DNA of 64,000 nucleotides from Methylobrevis albus (GCF_015904235.1 NZ_JADZLT010000037.1:1-64000), one strand, 5' to 3'; shown: positions 8,809 to 18,090, numbered from the stretch's first letter. A program made the numbers and translations. The notes: generated by a model not told the origin, from the sequence alone.

Positions 8809-8825
8809 GCCCGCGGGAAGCGGGC
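8809..8825 (+). terminator. GC-rich hairpin after the effector candidate
   Basis: GCCCGC-GGGAA-GCGGGC forms a 6-bp stem with a 5-base loop, 28 bases after the stop codon at 8780. There is no T-tract, so it may be a weak or Rho-dependent end, or an mRNA-stability hairpin. Confidence 0.35.
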
Positions 8826-8896
8826 CGGGGAGGAACGGTCCGGGCGAGAAACGCCGGGACGGAAAGTTGCGGAAGCAGGGCCGGAGACGGGGTGTG

Positions 8897-8909
8897 GGCA
8901 GACCGTAAG
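8897..8909 (+). promoter_or_regulatory. T6SS-locus motif, site upstream of tssB
   Basis: GGCAGACCGTAAG is an exact copy of the 13-base element, 95 bases before the tssB start, within the 224-base gap that separates tssB from the effector candidate. Confidence 0.55.
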
Positions 8910-9004
8910 GCGACCGGTGAGAGCCGGCGGGCCTCGCGGTGGGCCCACCCCCCATGTCCGGCCGGATTTCGACGCCAGTCATTCAATCGAGGGGAGCAAC
9001 GATC

Positions 9005-9526
9005 ATGGCATCCGACAGCGGCCAGAAATTCATCAAGCGGAACCGGGCGCCGCGCGTCCACATTACCTACGAGGATCCCTACAACGCCGAGAAGCTCGTC
9101 GAGCTTCCCTTCGTGATGGGCGTCATGTCGGACCTGTCCGGCCCGGCGTCGGGGGTCGAGAAGCCCGAGGTCGCCGACCGCGGCTTCACCGAGTTCGACA
9201 TGGACAACTTCGACAAGCGCATGGCCTCGATCGAGCCGGGCGTGCGCATGCGCGTGCCGAACAAGCTCGGCGAGGGCAGCGGCGAACAGCTCGGCGTCGA
9301 GCTGAAGTTCAAGAAGATGGACGACTTCAGCCCGGCCGCGGTCGCCCGCCAGGTGCCGGCGCTCGCCAAGCTCTTGGAAGCGCGCGAACAGCTGCAGAAC
9401 CTGCTCCGCTACATGGACGGCAAGGTGCAGGCCGAGGACAAGCTGAAGCAGCTCCTCGCCGACCCGCAGCTCATGGCGGCGCTGAAGGCGCGCATGGCCG
9501 ACAAGTCCGGCCCGACCGAAGCATAA
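9005..9526 (+). CDS. tssB: TssB (VipA), T6SS sheath small subunit
   Basis: The product is 173 residues. TssB pairs with TssC to form the contractile sheath. Diagnostic stretches are GQKFIKRNRAPRVHITYED near the N-terminus, L-P-F-V-M-G-V-M-S-D-L-S-G (residues 35-47) and the R-x-F-T-E-F-D-M-D-N-F-D block. The C-terminal helix (A-L-A-K-L-L-E-A-R-E-Q-L-Q-N-L-L-R-Y-M-D-G) is the expected TssC-contacting region. Start 9005 fits the family; an in-frame ATG at 8939 would add an unrelated leader. tssC follows after 13 bases. Confidence 0.96.
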   Translation: MASDSGQKFIKRNRAPRVHITYEDPYNAEKLVELPFVMGVMSDLSGPASGVEKPEVADRGFTEFDMDNFDKRMASIEPGVRMRVPNKLGEGSGEQLGVELKFKKMDDFSPAAVARQVPALAKLLEAREQLQNLLRYMDGKVQAEDKLKQLLADPQLMAALKARMADKSGPTEA

Positions 9527-9539
9527 GGGGGGAAGCATC

Positions 9540-11030
9540 ATGGCTGCAGAAACCGAACGCCAGGCCGGCGCACCCGTCGCCGCCGTCGAGGAGCTCGACG
9601 ATTTCGCGTCCCTCCTCAAGCAGAGCTTCAAGCCGCGCAGCGAGCGTGCGGCGACCGAGGTCGAGAACGCCGTGCAGACGCTGGTGAGCCAGGCGCTCGC
9701 CGATTCCAGCGTCGTGAAGGACGACGTGCTCGACACCATCGAGGAGATGATCGCCCGTCTCGACGAGCAGCTCTCGGCGCAGATGAACGAGATCATCCAC
9801 GCGCCCGAGTTCCAGCAGATCGAGAGCACGTGGCGCGGGCTGCATTATCTCGTCTACAACTCCGAGACCGACGCCTCGCTGAAGATCCGCGTGCTCAACA
9901 TCTCGAAGAACGAGCTGTCGCGCATGCTGAAGCTCTATCCCGGCGCGCGCTGGGACCAGAGCCCGCTGTTCAAGCGGATCTACGAGCACGAGTTCGGCCA
10001 GCTCGGCGGCGAGCCCTACGGCTGCCTGATCGGCGACTACTACTTCAGCCAGAACCCGGTCGACGTGCAGCTCTTGCGCGACCTCGGCAAGGTGGCGAGC
10101 GCCGCGCACGCGCCGTTCTTCACCGGCGCCGACCCGGCGCTGATGGGCATGGACGCCTGGACCGAGCTCGCCAATCCGCGCGACCTCGGCAAGGTGTTCG
10201 ACACGCCCGACTACGCGGCCTGGAAGGGCCTGCGCGACGCGGCGGATTCCCGCTACGTCGGCCTCTGCCTGCCGCGGGTGCTGGCGCGCGTGCCCTATGG
10301 CGCGAAGTCGGAGCCGGTGGAAGAGTTCGCCTTCGAGGAGGAGACGGACGGCCACAAGGGCGAGAAGTACGCCTGGATGAACGCCGCCTACGCGATGGCG
10401 ACCAACATCAACCGGGCCTACAAGGAGCACGGCTGGACGGTGCGCATCCGCGGCGTGCAGTCGGGCGGCGAGGTGATCAACCTGCCGACGCACACCTTCC
10501 CGACCGACGACGGCGGCGTCGACCTCAAGTGCCCGACCGAGATCGCGATCAGCGACCGGCGCGAGGCGGAGCTGGCTAAGGCCGGCCTGATCCCGCTCAT
10601 CCACCGCAAGAACACCGACAAGGCGGCCTTCATCGGCGCGCAGTCGCTGTACAAGCCCAAGCTCTACGACAAGCCCGAGGCCACCGCCTCGGACAACCTG
10701 TCGGCGCGCCTGCCGTACATGTTCGCGGTGTCGCGTTTCGCGCATTACCTGAAGTGCATGGTGCGCGACAAGGTCGGCTCGACCAAGGAAAAGGAAGAGC
10801 TGCGCAAGTGGCTCCAGACCTGGATCACCCGCTACGTCGACGGCGACCCGAAGAACTCGTCGGAGCAGACCAAGGCGCGCAAGCCGCTCGCCGAGGCCAA
10901 GGTGATCGTCGAGGAGAACGAGGAGAACCCGGGCTATTATTCCGCCCGCTTCTATCTCCGCCCGCATTTCCAGCTCGAAGGCATGGACGTCGGCATCAGC
11001 CTCGTCTCGCGCCTGCCGGCCGAGAAATAA
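9540..11030 (+). CDS. tssC: TssC (VipB), T6SS sheath large subunit
   Basis: The product is 496 residues, the usual TssC length. Visible hallmarks are W-R-G-L-H-Y-L-V-Y-N near residue 100, G-A-R-W-D-Q-S-P-L-F-K, E-F-G-Q-L-G-G-E-P-Y-G, and the C-terminal block Y-Y-S-A-R-F-Y-L-R-P-H-F-Q-L-E-G-M. A GGGGGAAG ribosome-binding site precedes the ATG. It forms an operon with tssB. A strong hairpin follows 15 bases after the stop. Confidence 0.97.
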   Translation: MAAETERQAGAPVAAVEELDDFASLLKQSFKPRSERAATEVENAVQTLVSQALADSSVVKDDVLDTIEEMIARLDEQLSAQMNEIIHAPEFQQIESTWRGLHYLVYNSETDASLKIRVLNISKNELSRMLKLYPGARWDQSPLFKRIYEHEFGQLGGEPYGCLIGDYYFSQNPVDVQLLRDLGKVASAAHAPFFTGADPALMGMDAWTELANPRDLGKVFDTPDYAAWKGLRDAADSRYVGLCLPRVLARVPYGAKSEPVEEFAFEEETDGHKGEKYAWMNAAYAMATNINRAYKEHGWTVRIRGVQSGGEVINLPTHTFPTDDGGVDLKCPTEIAISDRREAELAKAGLIPLIHRKNTDKAAFIGAQSLYKPKLYDKPEATASDNLSARLPYMFAVSRFAHYLKCMVRDKVGSTKEKEELRKWLQTWITRYVDGDPKNSSEQTKARKPLAEAKVIVEENEENPGYYSARFYLRPHFQLEGMDVGISLVSRLPAEK

Positions 11031-11045
11031 TTTTCAAGACACCCC

Positions 11046-11083
11046 GCCGGATCGCCCGGACCGACAGAAAAGGGCGATCCGGC
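11046..11083 (+). terminator. Perfect 12-bp hairpin between tssC and hcp
   Basis: GCCGGATCGCCC (11046-11057) and GGGCGATCCGGC (11072-11083) are exact reverse complements with a 14-base loop. There is no T-run behind it. Its last bases overlap the GGCAGACCGTAAG element. It could be a partial terminator, a processing site that stabilises hcp mRNA, or an attenuator. Confidence 0.6.
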
Positions 11084-11093
11084 AGACCGTAAG
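11081..11093 (+). promoter_or_regulatory. T6SS-locus motif, site upstream of hcp
   Basis: GGCAGACCGTAAG, an exact copy, starts on the last three bases of the tssC-hcp hairpin and ends 103 bases before the hcp start codon. Confidence 0.55.
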
Positions 11094-11196
11094 ACCGAAG
11101 CGACGGCACCGAAGAGACCGGCCGGGGGTGGTCCCCACGGAATGACGGCAAGCCGGGGACCAAGCCGGTCCAAATCATTGATGGAGGGACTTTATC

Positions 11197-11682
11197 ATGG
11201 CTATGGATATGTTTCTTAAGCTCGCGGACGTTACCGGCGAAGCGCAGGACGCGCAGGGCCACGTCGACGAGATCGACGTGCTGGCCTGGTCCTGGGGCGT
11301 CTCGCAGAGCGGCACGACCCACATGGGCGGCGGCTCGGGCGCGGGCAAGCTCTCGGTGCAGGACATCTCGCTGACGAAGTACGTCGACCGCTCGAGCCCG
11401 ACGCTCTGGAAGTTCTGCGCCAACGGCAAGCACATCGCCGACGGCAAGCTCACGCTGCGCAAGGCCGGCGAGAACCCGCTCGAATACGTCGTCATCGAGC
11501 TCACGGACATCATGATCACCTCGTGCTCGACCGGCGGGTCGGGCGGCGAAGACCGCCTCACCGAGAACGTCACGCTGAACTTCGCCGAGTTCACCCTGAC
11601 CTACACGATCCAGAACGCGGACGGCACCGCCGGCGAGGCGATCCCGGTCACCGTCGACATCCCGGGCAACCTGGTCTCCTGA
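11197..11682 (+). CDS. hcp: Hcp (TssD), T6SS inner-tube protein
   Basis: The product is 161 residues. Hcp hexamers stack into the secreted tube and chaperone small effectors. Family marks: M-F-L-K-L-A-D-V-T-G-E near the start, W-S-W-G-V-S-Q-S-G-T, A-G-K-L-S-V-Q-D-I-S-L-T-K-Y-V-D (residues 49-64) and the C-terminal F-T-L-T-Y-T-I-Q-N-A-D-G block. A GATGGAGGGAC ribosome-binding site lies just upstream. Hairpins on both sides (11046-11083 and 11711-11740) suggest a separately tuned transcript, as expected for an abundant structural protein. Confidence 0.96.
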   Translation: MAMDMFLKLADVTGEAQDAQGHVDEIDVLAWSWGVSQSGTTHMGGGSGAGKLSVQDISLTKYVDRSSPTLWKFCANGKHIADGKLTLRKAGENPLEYVVIELTDIMITSCSTGGSGGEDRLTENVTLNFAEFTLTYTIQNADGTAGEAIPVTVDIPGNLVS

Positions 11683-11710
11683 TCCGGCGCCCTGCGACCC
11701 GACGCCTGCA

Positions 11711-11740
11711 GGACGGCCGCTCCGCGAGGGGCGGCCGTCC
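11711..11740 (+). terminator. Strong hairpin downstream of hcp
   Basis: GGACGGCCGC and GCGGCCGTCC form a perfect 10-bp stem with a 10-base loop, 29 bases after the hcp stop. A TTTTT run occurs only 20 bases further (about 11761-11765), so termination may be partial, letting tssE and later genes be read through at a lower level. Confidence 0.6.
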
Positions 11741-11790
11741 GGCCCTTTCGGGTGGGTGGATTTTTGTGTGCGCCTTCGCCCCGGCTCCGG

Positions 11791-11856
11791 GCGGCAAACC
11801 AGCCCCGTCGCCGACAGGCGGCAACCAGCCCCGCCGGCCGACAGGCGGCAAACCAG
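11791..11856. repeat. 27-bp tandem repeat, 2.4 copies, in the hcp-tssE gap
   Basis: Units at 11791-11817 and 11818-11844 share the pattern GCGGCAAACCAGCCCCG followed by a CCGACAG end; a third unit stops after GCGGCAAACCAG at 11856. The copies differ by a few bases. The array ends 18 bases before the tssE start. Confidence 0.75.
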
Positions 11857-11874
11857 TGAAGTGTCCAGATCCCG

Positions 11875-12423
11875 ATGGCGCGCTCCCTCCGTTCCGACCG
11901 CCTCGCCCCGCCGCTGATGCACGCGTTCCGCGCCTCGTTCGAAGCGCGCGATGCGCGCAAGCGGGTCGACGCGCGCGACGAGGGCGGCGAGCGCGTGATC
12001 GCGGCGCGGCGCACGACGAGCCGCTTCGCGATCACCGAGGCACTGCTCCGCCGCGAGGTCGGGCGCGACATCGCGGCGCTGATGAACACCACCAATCTCG
12101 ATTCGGCGGTCGACCTCGAGGCGTTCCCCGAGGTGCGCCGCTCGATCCTCAACTTCGGCTTTCCCGATCTCGTCCACCGCACCCTCGACGAGGGCGACGT
12201 CGGCCAGATCGCGGCGGAAATCGAACGGGCGCTGACCGACTTCGAGCCCCGCCTCGCGCCCGCCTCGATCGATGCGCGGCGCGACCTCTCGCCCGACATC
12301 CCCGATCTCAAGATCCGCTTCCTGGTGCGGGCCGACCTCGTCTCCGATCCGGTCAACGCCGCGGTCGAGTTCATCGCCGACGTCGAGCTCGACACCGGGC
12401 TGATCAAGGTCGACAGGCTCTGA
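11875..12423 (+). CDS. tssE: TssE (gp25-like T6SS baseplate protein)
   Basis: The product is 182 residues. The gp25-like lysozyme-fold core lies at residues 55-170, with E-A-L-L-R-R-E-V-G-R-D-I-A-A-L-M-N-T-T-N-L, a conserved F-P-E-V-R-R-S-I-L-N-F-G-F-P-D motif, and the basic F-E-P-R-L stretch. TssE joins TssF, TssG and TssK in the baseplate wedge. The N-terminal 50 residues are Arg-rich and variable. tssF begins 10 bases later. Confidence 0.93.
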   Translation: MARSLRSDRLAPPLMHAFRASFEARDARKRVDARDEGGERVIAARRTTSRFAITEALLRREVGRDIAALMNTTNLDSAVDLEAFPEVRRSILNFGFPDLVHRTLDEGDVGQIAAEIERALTDFEPRLAPASIDARRDLSPDIPDLKIRFLVRADLVSDPVNAAVEFIADVELDTGLIKVDRL

Positions 12424-12433
12424 AGGGGCGTCC

Positions 12434-14395
12434 ATGAACCGCGAATTCCTCGACCTCTACAACCGTGAACTGGCGCTGCTCAACGAGCAGGCGCGCGAGT
12501 TCGCCGAGGAATATCCCGGGGTTGCCGAGCGGCTCGGCGGGCTGATGGCCGACCGGATGGACCCGATGATCGGGGGCCTGCTCGAAGGCGCCGCCTTCCT
12601 CGCCGCCCGGGTGCAGCTGAAGCTGAAGCACGAGTTCTCGGAATTCACCCACAGCCTGATCGAACAGCTCGTGCCGCAGTATCTGGCGCCGACGCCCTCG
12701 GTGCTGCTCGCCCGCGTCACGCCGCCGTTCGGCGATCCGGCGCTGCGCGACGGCATGACGCTGAAGCGGGGCGCCTATCTCGACGCGACCTACCGCGAGC
12801 GCGACCGCCGTGTCGCCTGCCGCTTCCGGCTCAGCTCCGACATCGAACTCTGGCCGTTCGAGATCATGGCGGCGGAATATCTCGCCGCCCCGGGGCCGCT
12901 GCAGGCGCTCGGCCTGCCGGTCGGGCCGCAGGCGGCCGCCGGCCTGCGCCTGACGCTGACCCACCGCACCCAGGAGCGCCCCGAGGACGAGCCGGCCGAG
13001 GCGGCGGCGCGCGACAAGCCGGAGATGCATTTCGCCGGCTGCCGGACCCGCAAGCTGCGCGTCCATCTCACCGGCGCCGAGGCCGACGCGGTCGCGCTCT
13101 ACGAGCAGCTGTTCGCGCATTGCCAGAGCATCTGGTTCCGCCACCTCGACGGTTTCGGCGATCCGGTCGCGGTGCGGGTGCCCGAGGCGGCGCTGCGGCA
13201 GGTCGGTTTTGCGGAAGAGGAGTCCCTGCTCCCGAACGACATGCGGCTCTTCCGCGGCTTCGACCTCCTGCGCGAATATTTCATGTTCCCGCGCAAGTTC
13301 CTCGGCTTCGACCTCATCGGGCTCGAGACCGTCATGCCGAAGCTCGCCTCCAAGCAGGTCGAGCTGATCTTCGTGTTCGACGAGGTCAACCCGCGGCTCT
13401 CCGCCGCCGTCCGGCGCGAGAGCTTCGCGCTCGGGGCGGCGCCGGCGGTGAACCTCTTCGAGAAGACGCTCGACCGCATTCCGGTGCGCGCCAACCAGCA
13501 CGAGTACCACGTCGTGCCCGACCGCAGCCGGATGCTCGACTTCGAGCCTAACCGGGTGCTCGACGTCTATGCGCACATCGCCGGCCAGGCGACCAAGGTG
13601 CCGGTGCCGCCGCTCTATTCGGCGCCGCGCGGCCTCAAGGGGATGCAGTCGGCCTATGCCTACACCGTGCGGCGGCTGCCGCGGCGGCGCTCGGCGGAGG
13701 AGCGGAAATACGGCGTCGCCTCGGACTACGTCGGCACCGACATGTTCCTGTCGCTGGGCGAGCCGGACGGGATCGACGACGACGGCGTCGCCGAACTCAG
13801 CGTGCGCGCGCTCTGCACCAACCGGCATCTCACCGAGCATTTGCCGGTCGGCGACGGCGGCGCCGATTTCCGCTTCCTCGACGACGTGTCGCTGGTGGTG
13901 TCCTGCATCGCCGGCCCGACGCGGCCGCGCGAGCCGGTGGCGACCGCGCTCGCCGGCAAGACCGACCGGGCGACCAGCGGCGAGGTCGCCTGGCGGCTGA
14001 TCAACATGCTCAGCCTCAACCACCTCGGCCTCGTCGAGCGCGCCGGCGGGCGCTCCGGCCAGTCGCTGCGCGAGGTGCTCGGCCTCTTTGCCGACGTCGC
14101 CGACAGCGCCACCGAGCGCCGCATCCGCGGCGTGCGCAGCGTCGACAGCCGGCCGATCGTGCGCCGGCTGCGCCAGCGCGCCGGCACGGGCGCGGCACGC
14201 GGCATCGAGGTCACCGTGCTGCTCGACGAGAAGGCGTTCGAGGGCACCGGCACCTTCCTGCTGGGGGCGGTGCTGGAGCGGTTCTTCGCCGAATATGTCG
14301 GCGTCAATCATTTCACCCAGACGGTGATCCGCACCACCGAGCGCGGCGAGACCATGCGCTGGCCGGCGCGCACCGGATCGCGGGGCGAGCTGTGA
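12434..14395 (+). CDS. tssF: TssF, T6SS baseplate protein
   Basis: The product is 653 residues. The N-terminus shows the family hallmark: F-L-D-L-Y-N-R-E-L-A-L-L-N-E-Q-A-R-E-F-A, then Y-P-G-V-A-E-R-L-G-G and D-P-M-I-G-G-L-L-E-G-A-A-F-L-A-A-R. F-P-R-K-F-L-G-F-D-L in the middle is another TssF mark. TssF forms a trimeric wedge scaffold with two copies per TssG. The stop overlaps the tssG start (GTGA). Confidence 0.96.
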   Translation: MNREFLDLYNRELALLNEQAREFAEEYPGVAERLGGLMADRMDPMIGGLLEGAAFLAARVQLKLKHEFSEFTHSLIEQLVPQYLAPTPSVLLARVTPPFGDPALRDGMTLKRGAYLDATYRERDRRVACRFRLSSDIELWPFEIMAAEYLAAPGPLQALGLPVGPQAAAGLRLTLTHRTQERPEDEPAEAAARDKPEMHFAGCRTRKLRVHLTGAEADAVALYEQLFAHCQSIWFRHLDGFGDPVAVRVPEAALRQVGFAEEESLLPNDMRLFRGFDLLREYFMFPRKFLGFDLIGLETVMPKLASKQVELIFVFDEVNPRLSAAVRRESFALGAAPAVNLFEKTLDRIPVRANQHEYHVVPDRSRMLDFEPNRVLDVYAHIAGQATKVPVPPLYSAPRGLKGMQSAYAYTVRRLPRRRSAEERKYGVASDYVGTDMFLSLGEPDGIDDDGVAELSVRALCTNRHLTEHLPVGDGGADFRFLDDVSLVVSCIAGPTRPREPVATALAGKTDRATSGEVAWRLINMLSLNHLGLVERAGGRSGQSLREVLGLFADVADSATERRIRGVRSVDSRPIVRRLRQRAGTGAARGIEVTVLLDEKAFEGTGTFLLGAVLERFFAEYVGVNHFTQTVIRTTERGETMRWPARTGSRGEL

Positions 14396-15420
14396 GCGTA
14401 GCCGACTCCCTCCTCGCCGAGCCGTGGCGGCACGACTTCTTCGCCATCATGCGCCGGCTCGAGCGCAGCCATCCGGAGCGGCCGCGCATCGGCGACAGCG
14501 CCGCGCTCGCCGAGGATTTCGTGCGGCTGTCGCAGGATCCGTTCCTCGACTTTTCCGCCTCGACCCTCGACAGCGCCAGCCGCGACGCCGCCGGCCGGAT
14601 GCGGCTCGGGGTGCGTTTCCTCGGCCTGTTCGGGCCGCAGGGCGCGCTGCCGCTCACCACCACCGAGGAGACCTACGGCTGGCTGCTCGCCCGCGACGAC
14701 GCCTTCCCGCGCTTCGCCGACGTGTTCCAGCACCGCTTCCTGCAGCTGTTCTTCCGGGCCTGGGCCGATGCGCGGCCGATCGCGCAGCACGACCGGCCGG
14801 ACGCCGACCGCTTCGTCGGCTACATCGGCGCCACGATCGGCGTCGCCTCGCCGGGCACGCGCGGCGCGGACAGCGTGCCGGACCTCGCGAAACTCGAGTT
14901 CGCCGGCCTGATCGCGCCGCAGGTGAAGAGCGCCTCGCGGCTGAAGCGGCTGATCTCCGGGCTGTTCGACGTACCCTGCGAGATCGACGAGTTCGTCGGC
15001 TCCTGGCTGGTGCTCGACCCCGCCGACCGCAGCCGGCTCGGCCAGCGCCAGTGCGGGCTCGGCGTCGACACGCTGCTCGGCGGCTCGGTGTTCAGCGTCG
15101 AGGACAAGATCCGCATCCGCATCTTCACGCGCGACCTCGACGACTACGAGCGCTTCCTGCCGACCGGGACGGTCGCCGAGCAGATCGCCGACGCGGTCTA
15201 CCTGTTTCTCGGCGACGAGCTCGACTGGGACGTCGAGCTCGCGATACCGGCCGGCAAGGTCGCGCCGGTGCGGCTCGGGCAGGCCGGACGGCTCGGCTGG
15301 ACCAGCTGGATGGCCCCGAACTGGGCCGAGACAGACCGTGAAATGAGAACCGACACGCGGTTTCATCTGGCCGAGAGGCTGGCGGCGCGCCGACGAGCGC
15401 CCGAGGGGGAGGACAACTGA
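14392..15420 (+). CDS. tssG: TssG, T6SS baseplate protein
   Basis: The product is 342 residues from a GTG start that overlaps the tssF stop. Family marks are W-R-H-D-F-F-A-I-M-R-R-L-E-R near the N-terminus, R-F-L-G-L-F-G-P-Q-G-A-L-P-L near residue 80, and F-F-R-A-W-A-D-A-R-P in the middle. The C-terminus holds the expected LGWTSWM motif. clpV starts two bases after its stop. The sequence CAGACCGTGAA at 15332-15342, inside the coding region, resembles the locus motif and may be chance. Confidence 0.94.
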   Translation: MSVADSLLAEPWRHDFFAIMRRLERSHPERPRIGDSAALAEDFVRLSQDPFLDFSASTLDSASRDAAGRMRLGVRFLGLFGPQGALPLTTTEETYGWLLARDDAFPRFADVFQHRFLQLFFRAWADARPIAQHDRPDADRFVGYIGATIGVASPGTRGADSVPDLAKLEFAGLIAPQVKSASRLKRLISGLFDVPCEIDEFVGSWLVLDPADRSRLGQRQCGLGVDTLLGGSVFSVEDKIRIRIFTRDLDDYERFLPTGTVAEQIADAVYLFLGDELDWDVELAIPAGKVAPVRLGQAGRLGWTSWMAPNWAETDREMRTDTRFHLAERLAARRRAPEGEDN

Positions 15421-15422
15421 CC

Positions 15423-18068
15423 ATGGCCGACATCAGCCTCGAGGCCGTCACCGGCAAACTCAACCGTCTCGGCTACGAGGCGTTCTTCCAGGCGCTCCGG
15501 CACGCGAAGAGCCAGGGCAACCGCAACGTCGAACTGGCGCACTGGGTGTTGCACCTCCTGCAGAAGGACCGCAGCGACCTCGTGCTCACCGTCGACCACT
15601 ACGGCCTCGACCGGGCGCGGCTCGCCTCCGACGTCGCCGAGGCGGTGACCGGCTTCCGGCGCAACGAGACCGAGATGCCCGGCATCTCCAACCACATCGC
15701 CGATGCGCTCGACCGCGGCTGGCACTATGCGACGCTGTTCTTCGGCGAGACGCAGATCCGCTCCGGCCACGTGCTGGTCGGCGCGCTGAAGTCGACCGAG
15801 CTGCGCCGGGTGCTGACCGGCCTCTCCAAGGAGTTCGGCCGGATCCCGGTCGACCAGCTCGCGAGCGACCACCGCGCCGCCTGGTCGAACTCGGACGAGG
15901 ACAACCTGCGCCCGATGGACGGCTCGGGCCTCGCCGCCGCCGGCACCGACGGCGCGGGCGGCTCGGCGACTGCGCCGGGCGCCAAGGGCACGACGGCACT
16001 CGACCGCTTCTCGATCGACCTCACCGCCAAGGCGAAATCCGGCACGATGGACCCGATCCTCGGCCGCGACGAAGAGATCCGCCAGATCATCGACGTGCTG
16101 ATGCGGCGGCGGCAGAACAACCCGATCCTCACCGGCGAGGCCGGCGTCGGCAAGACCGCCGTCGTCGAGGGCTTCGCCCAGCGCATCGCTAGCGGCGACG
16201 TGCCGCCGCCGCTGCGCGACGTGCGCCTCTGCGCGCTCGACATCGGCCTGATGCAGGCCGGCGCCTCGATGAAGGGCGAGTTCGAGCAGCGGCTGCGCTC
16301 GGTGATCGACGAGGTGCAGGCGTCGCCGACGCCGGTGATCCTGTTCATCGACGAGGCGCACACGCTGATCGGCGCCGGCGGCCAGGCGGGCACCGGCGAC
16401 GCGGCGAACCTCCTGAAGCCCGCGCTCGCCCGCGGCACGCTGCGCACCATCGCCGCCACCACCTTCGCCGAGTACCGGCTCTACTTCGAGAAGGACCCGG
16501 CGCTGACCCGGCGCTTCCAGCCGGTGCAGATCGACGAGCCCGACGTCGGCCGCGCCTCGATCATGTTGCGCGGCCTGATCGCGCCGATGGAGAAGCATCA
16601 CAAGGTGCGCATCTCGGACGCGGCGATCGTCGCCGCCGTCAACCTCTCGCACCGCTACATTCCCGCCCGGCAGCTGCCGGACAAGGCGGTGAGCCTGCTC
16701 GACACCGCCTGTGCCCGCGTCGCGATCAGCCAGAGCGCGGTGCCGGCCGCGATCGAGGACAGCCGCGTGCGCATCGCGGCGCTGGAGCAGGAGCAGGCGG
16801 CACTGACGCGCGAGCGCGACCTCGGCGCGGCCGACGAGGAGCGCATCGCCGAGATCGACGGCCTCGTCGCCGCCGAGCGCGAGACGCTGGCGACCCTCGA
16901 GGGCGAGTTCACCGCCGAGAAGGCGATCGTCGACGAGATCGCGGCCTTGCGCGCCGCCGTCGACGGCAAGGGCGACGAGGCGGCGGACGACCGCACCACG
17001 CTGCGCGAGAAGGTCACGGCGCTCGACGGCATCGAGGCCGAGAAGCGCATGGTCTACGCCCATGTCGACGAGCAGGCGGTCGCCTCCGTCGTCTCCGACT
17101 GGACCGGCATTCCGGTCGGCCGGATGGTGAAGGACGAGATCGAGACGGTGCTCAACCTCGCCGACATCCTCGGCAAGCGCGTCGTCGGCCAGGGCCATGG
17201 CCTTGCGACCATCGCCAAGCGCATCGAGACCAGCCGCGCCCGGCTCGACAACCCGAACAAGCCGATCGGCGTCTTCCTGCTCGCCGGCCCCTCCGGCGTC
17301 GGCAAGACCGAGACGGCGCTGGCGCTCGCCGAGGCGCTCTACGGCGGCGAGCAGAACGTCATCACCATCAACATGAGTGAGTTCCAGGAGGCGCATACCG
17401 TCTCGACGCTGAAGGGCGCACCTCCCGGCTACGTCGGCTACGGCGAGGGCGGGCGGCTGACGGAAGCGGTGCGGCGCAAGCCCTATTCGGTGGTGCTGCT
17501 CGACGAGGTCGAGAAGGCGCACCCGGACGTGCACGAGATCTTCTTCCAGGTGTTCGACAAGGGCGTGATGGAAGACGGCACCGGCCGGCGCATCGACTTC
17601 AAGAACACGCTGATCATCCTCACCTCGAACGTCGGCACCGAGCGCATCATGCACATGGCGCGCGACCCGGCGGCGCGGCCGGATCCCGACGAGCTCGCCG
17701 CCGCACTGCGGCCGGACCTGCTCGACGTGTTCCCGCCGGCGCTGATCGGTCGCCTCGTCGTGGTGCCGTATTTCCCGCTGTCGCCCGACATGCTCGCCGG
17801 CATCGTGCGGCTGCAACTCGGCCGCATCGGCGCGCGCATCCGCGACAACCACGACGCCCGCTTCACCTTCTCGGACGCGGTGGTCGACCACATCGTGGCG
17901 CAGTGCAACGACCCGGATTCCGGCGGCCGCATGATCGACAACATCATCACCGGCACCATGCTGCCGGCGCTGTCGCGCGCGTTCCTGAAGCGCTCGATCG
18001 ACCGGACGCCGCTGAGCACGGTGGCGGTGGACGTGGCGGATGGGGCGTTCACCTACGCGCTGGACTGA
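15423..18068 (+). CDS. clpV: TssH/ClpV, T6SS sheath-recycling AAA+ ATPase
   Basis: The product is 881 residues, the ClpV size. Residues 1-150 form the Clp N-domain with the N-terminal helix that binds contracted TssC. Two AAA modules follow: Walker A GEAGVGKT near residue 238 with Walker B V-I-L-F-I-D-E-A-H-T, and GPSGVGKT near 621 with V-V-L-L-D-E-V-E-K-A-H. A ClpB-type middle coiled coil sits between, and the pore loop G-Y-V-G-Y-G-E-G-G is present. It unfolds contracted sheaths for reuse. It ends the core operon; a palindromic intergenic repeat follows. Confidence 0.97.
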   Translation: MADISLEAVTGKLNRLGYEAFFQALRHAKSQGNRNVELAHWVLHLLQKDRSDLVLTVDHYGLDRARLASDVAEAVTGFRRNETEMPGISNHIADALDRGWHYATLFFGETQIRSGHVLVGALKSTELRRVLTGLSKEFGRIPVDQLASDHRAAWSNSDEDNLRPMDGSGLAAAGTDGAGGSATAPGAKGTTALDRFSIDLTAKAKSGTMDPILGRDEEIRQIIDVLMRRRQNNPILTGEAGVGKTAVVEGFAQRIASGDVPPPLRDVRLCALDIGLMQAGASMKGEFEQRLRSVIDEVQASPTPVILFIDEAHTLIGAGGQAGTGDAANLLKPALARGTLRTIAATTFAEYRLYFEKDPALTRRFQPVQIDEPDVGRASIMLRGLIAPMEKHHKVRISDAAIVAAVNLSHRYIPARQLPDKAVSLLDTACARVAISQSAVPAAIEDSRVRIAALEQEQAALTRERDLGAADEERIAEIDGLVAAERETLATLEGEFTAEKAIVDEIAALRAAVDGKGDEAADDRTTLREKVTALDGIEAEKRMVYAHVDEQAVASVVSDWTGIPVGRMVKDEIETVLNLADILGKRVVGQGHGLATIAKRIETSRARLDNPNKPIGVFLLAGPSGVGKTETALALAEALYGGEQNVITINMSEFQEAHTVSTLKGAPPGYVGYGEGGRLTEAVRRKPYSVVLLDEVEKAHPDVHEIFFQVFDKGVMEDGTGRRIDFKNTLIILTSNVGTERIMHMARDPAARPDPDELAAALRPDLLDVFPPALIGRLVVVPYFPLSPDMLAGIVRLQLGRIGARIRDNHDARFTFSDAVVDHIVAQCNDPDSGGRMIDNIITGTMLPALSRAFLKRSIDRTPLSTVAVDVADGAFTYALD

Positions 18069-18090
18069 GGGGCGGGGGGAGAGGCCGCTA

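Noticed and set aside
7572..11196. Sigma-54 promoters in front of T6SS genes
   Set aside because: Checked the gaps before the effector, tssB and hcp for a GG-N10-GC pair in the TGGCAC-N5-TTGC form; none convincing.
11791..11856. CRISPR array
   Set aside because: Units are directly adjacent with no spacers and only 2.4 copies: an ordinary tandem repeat.
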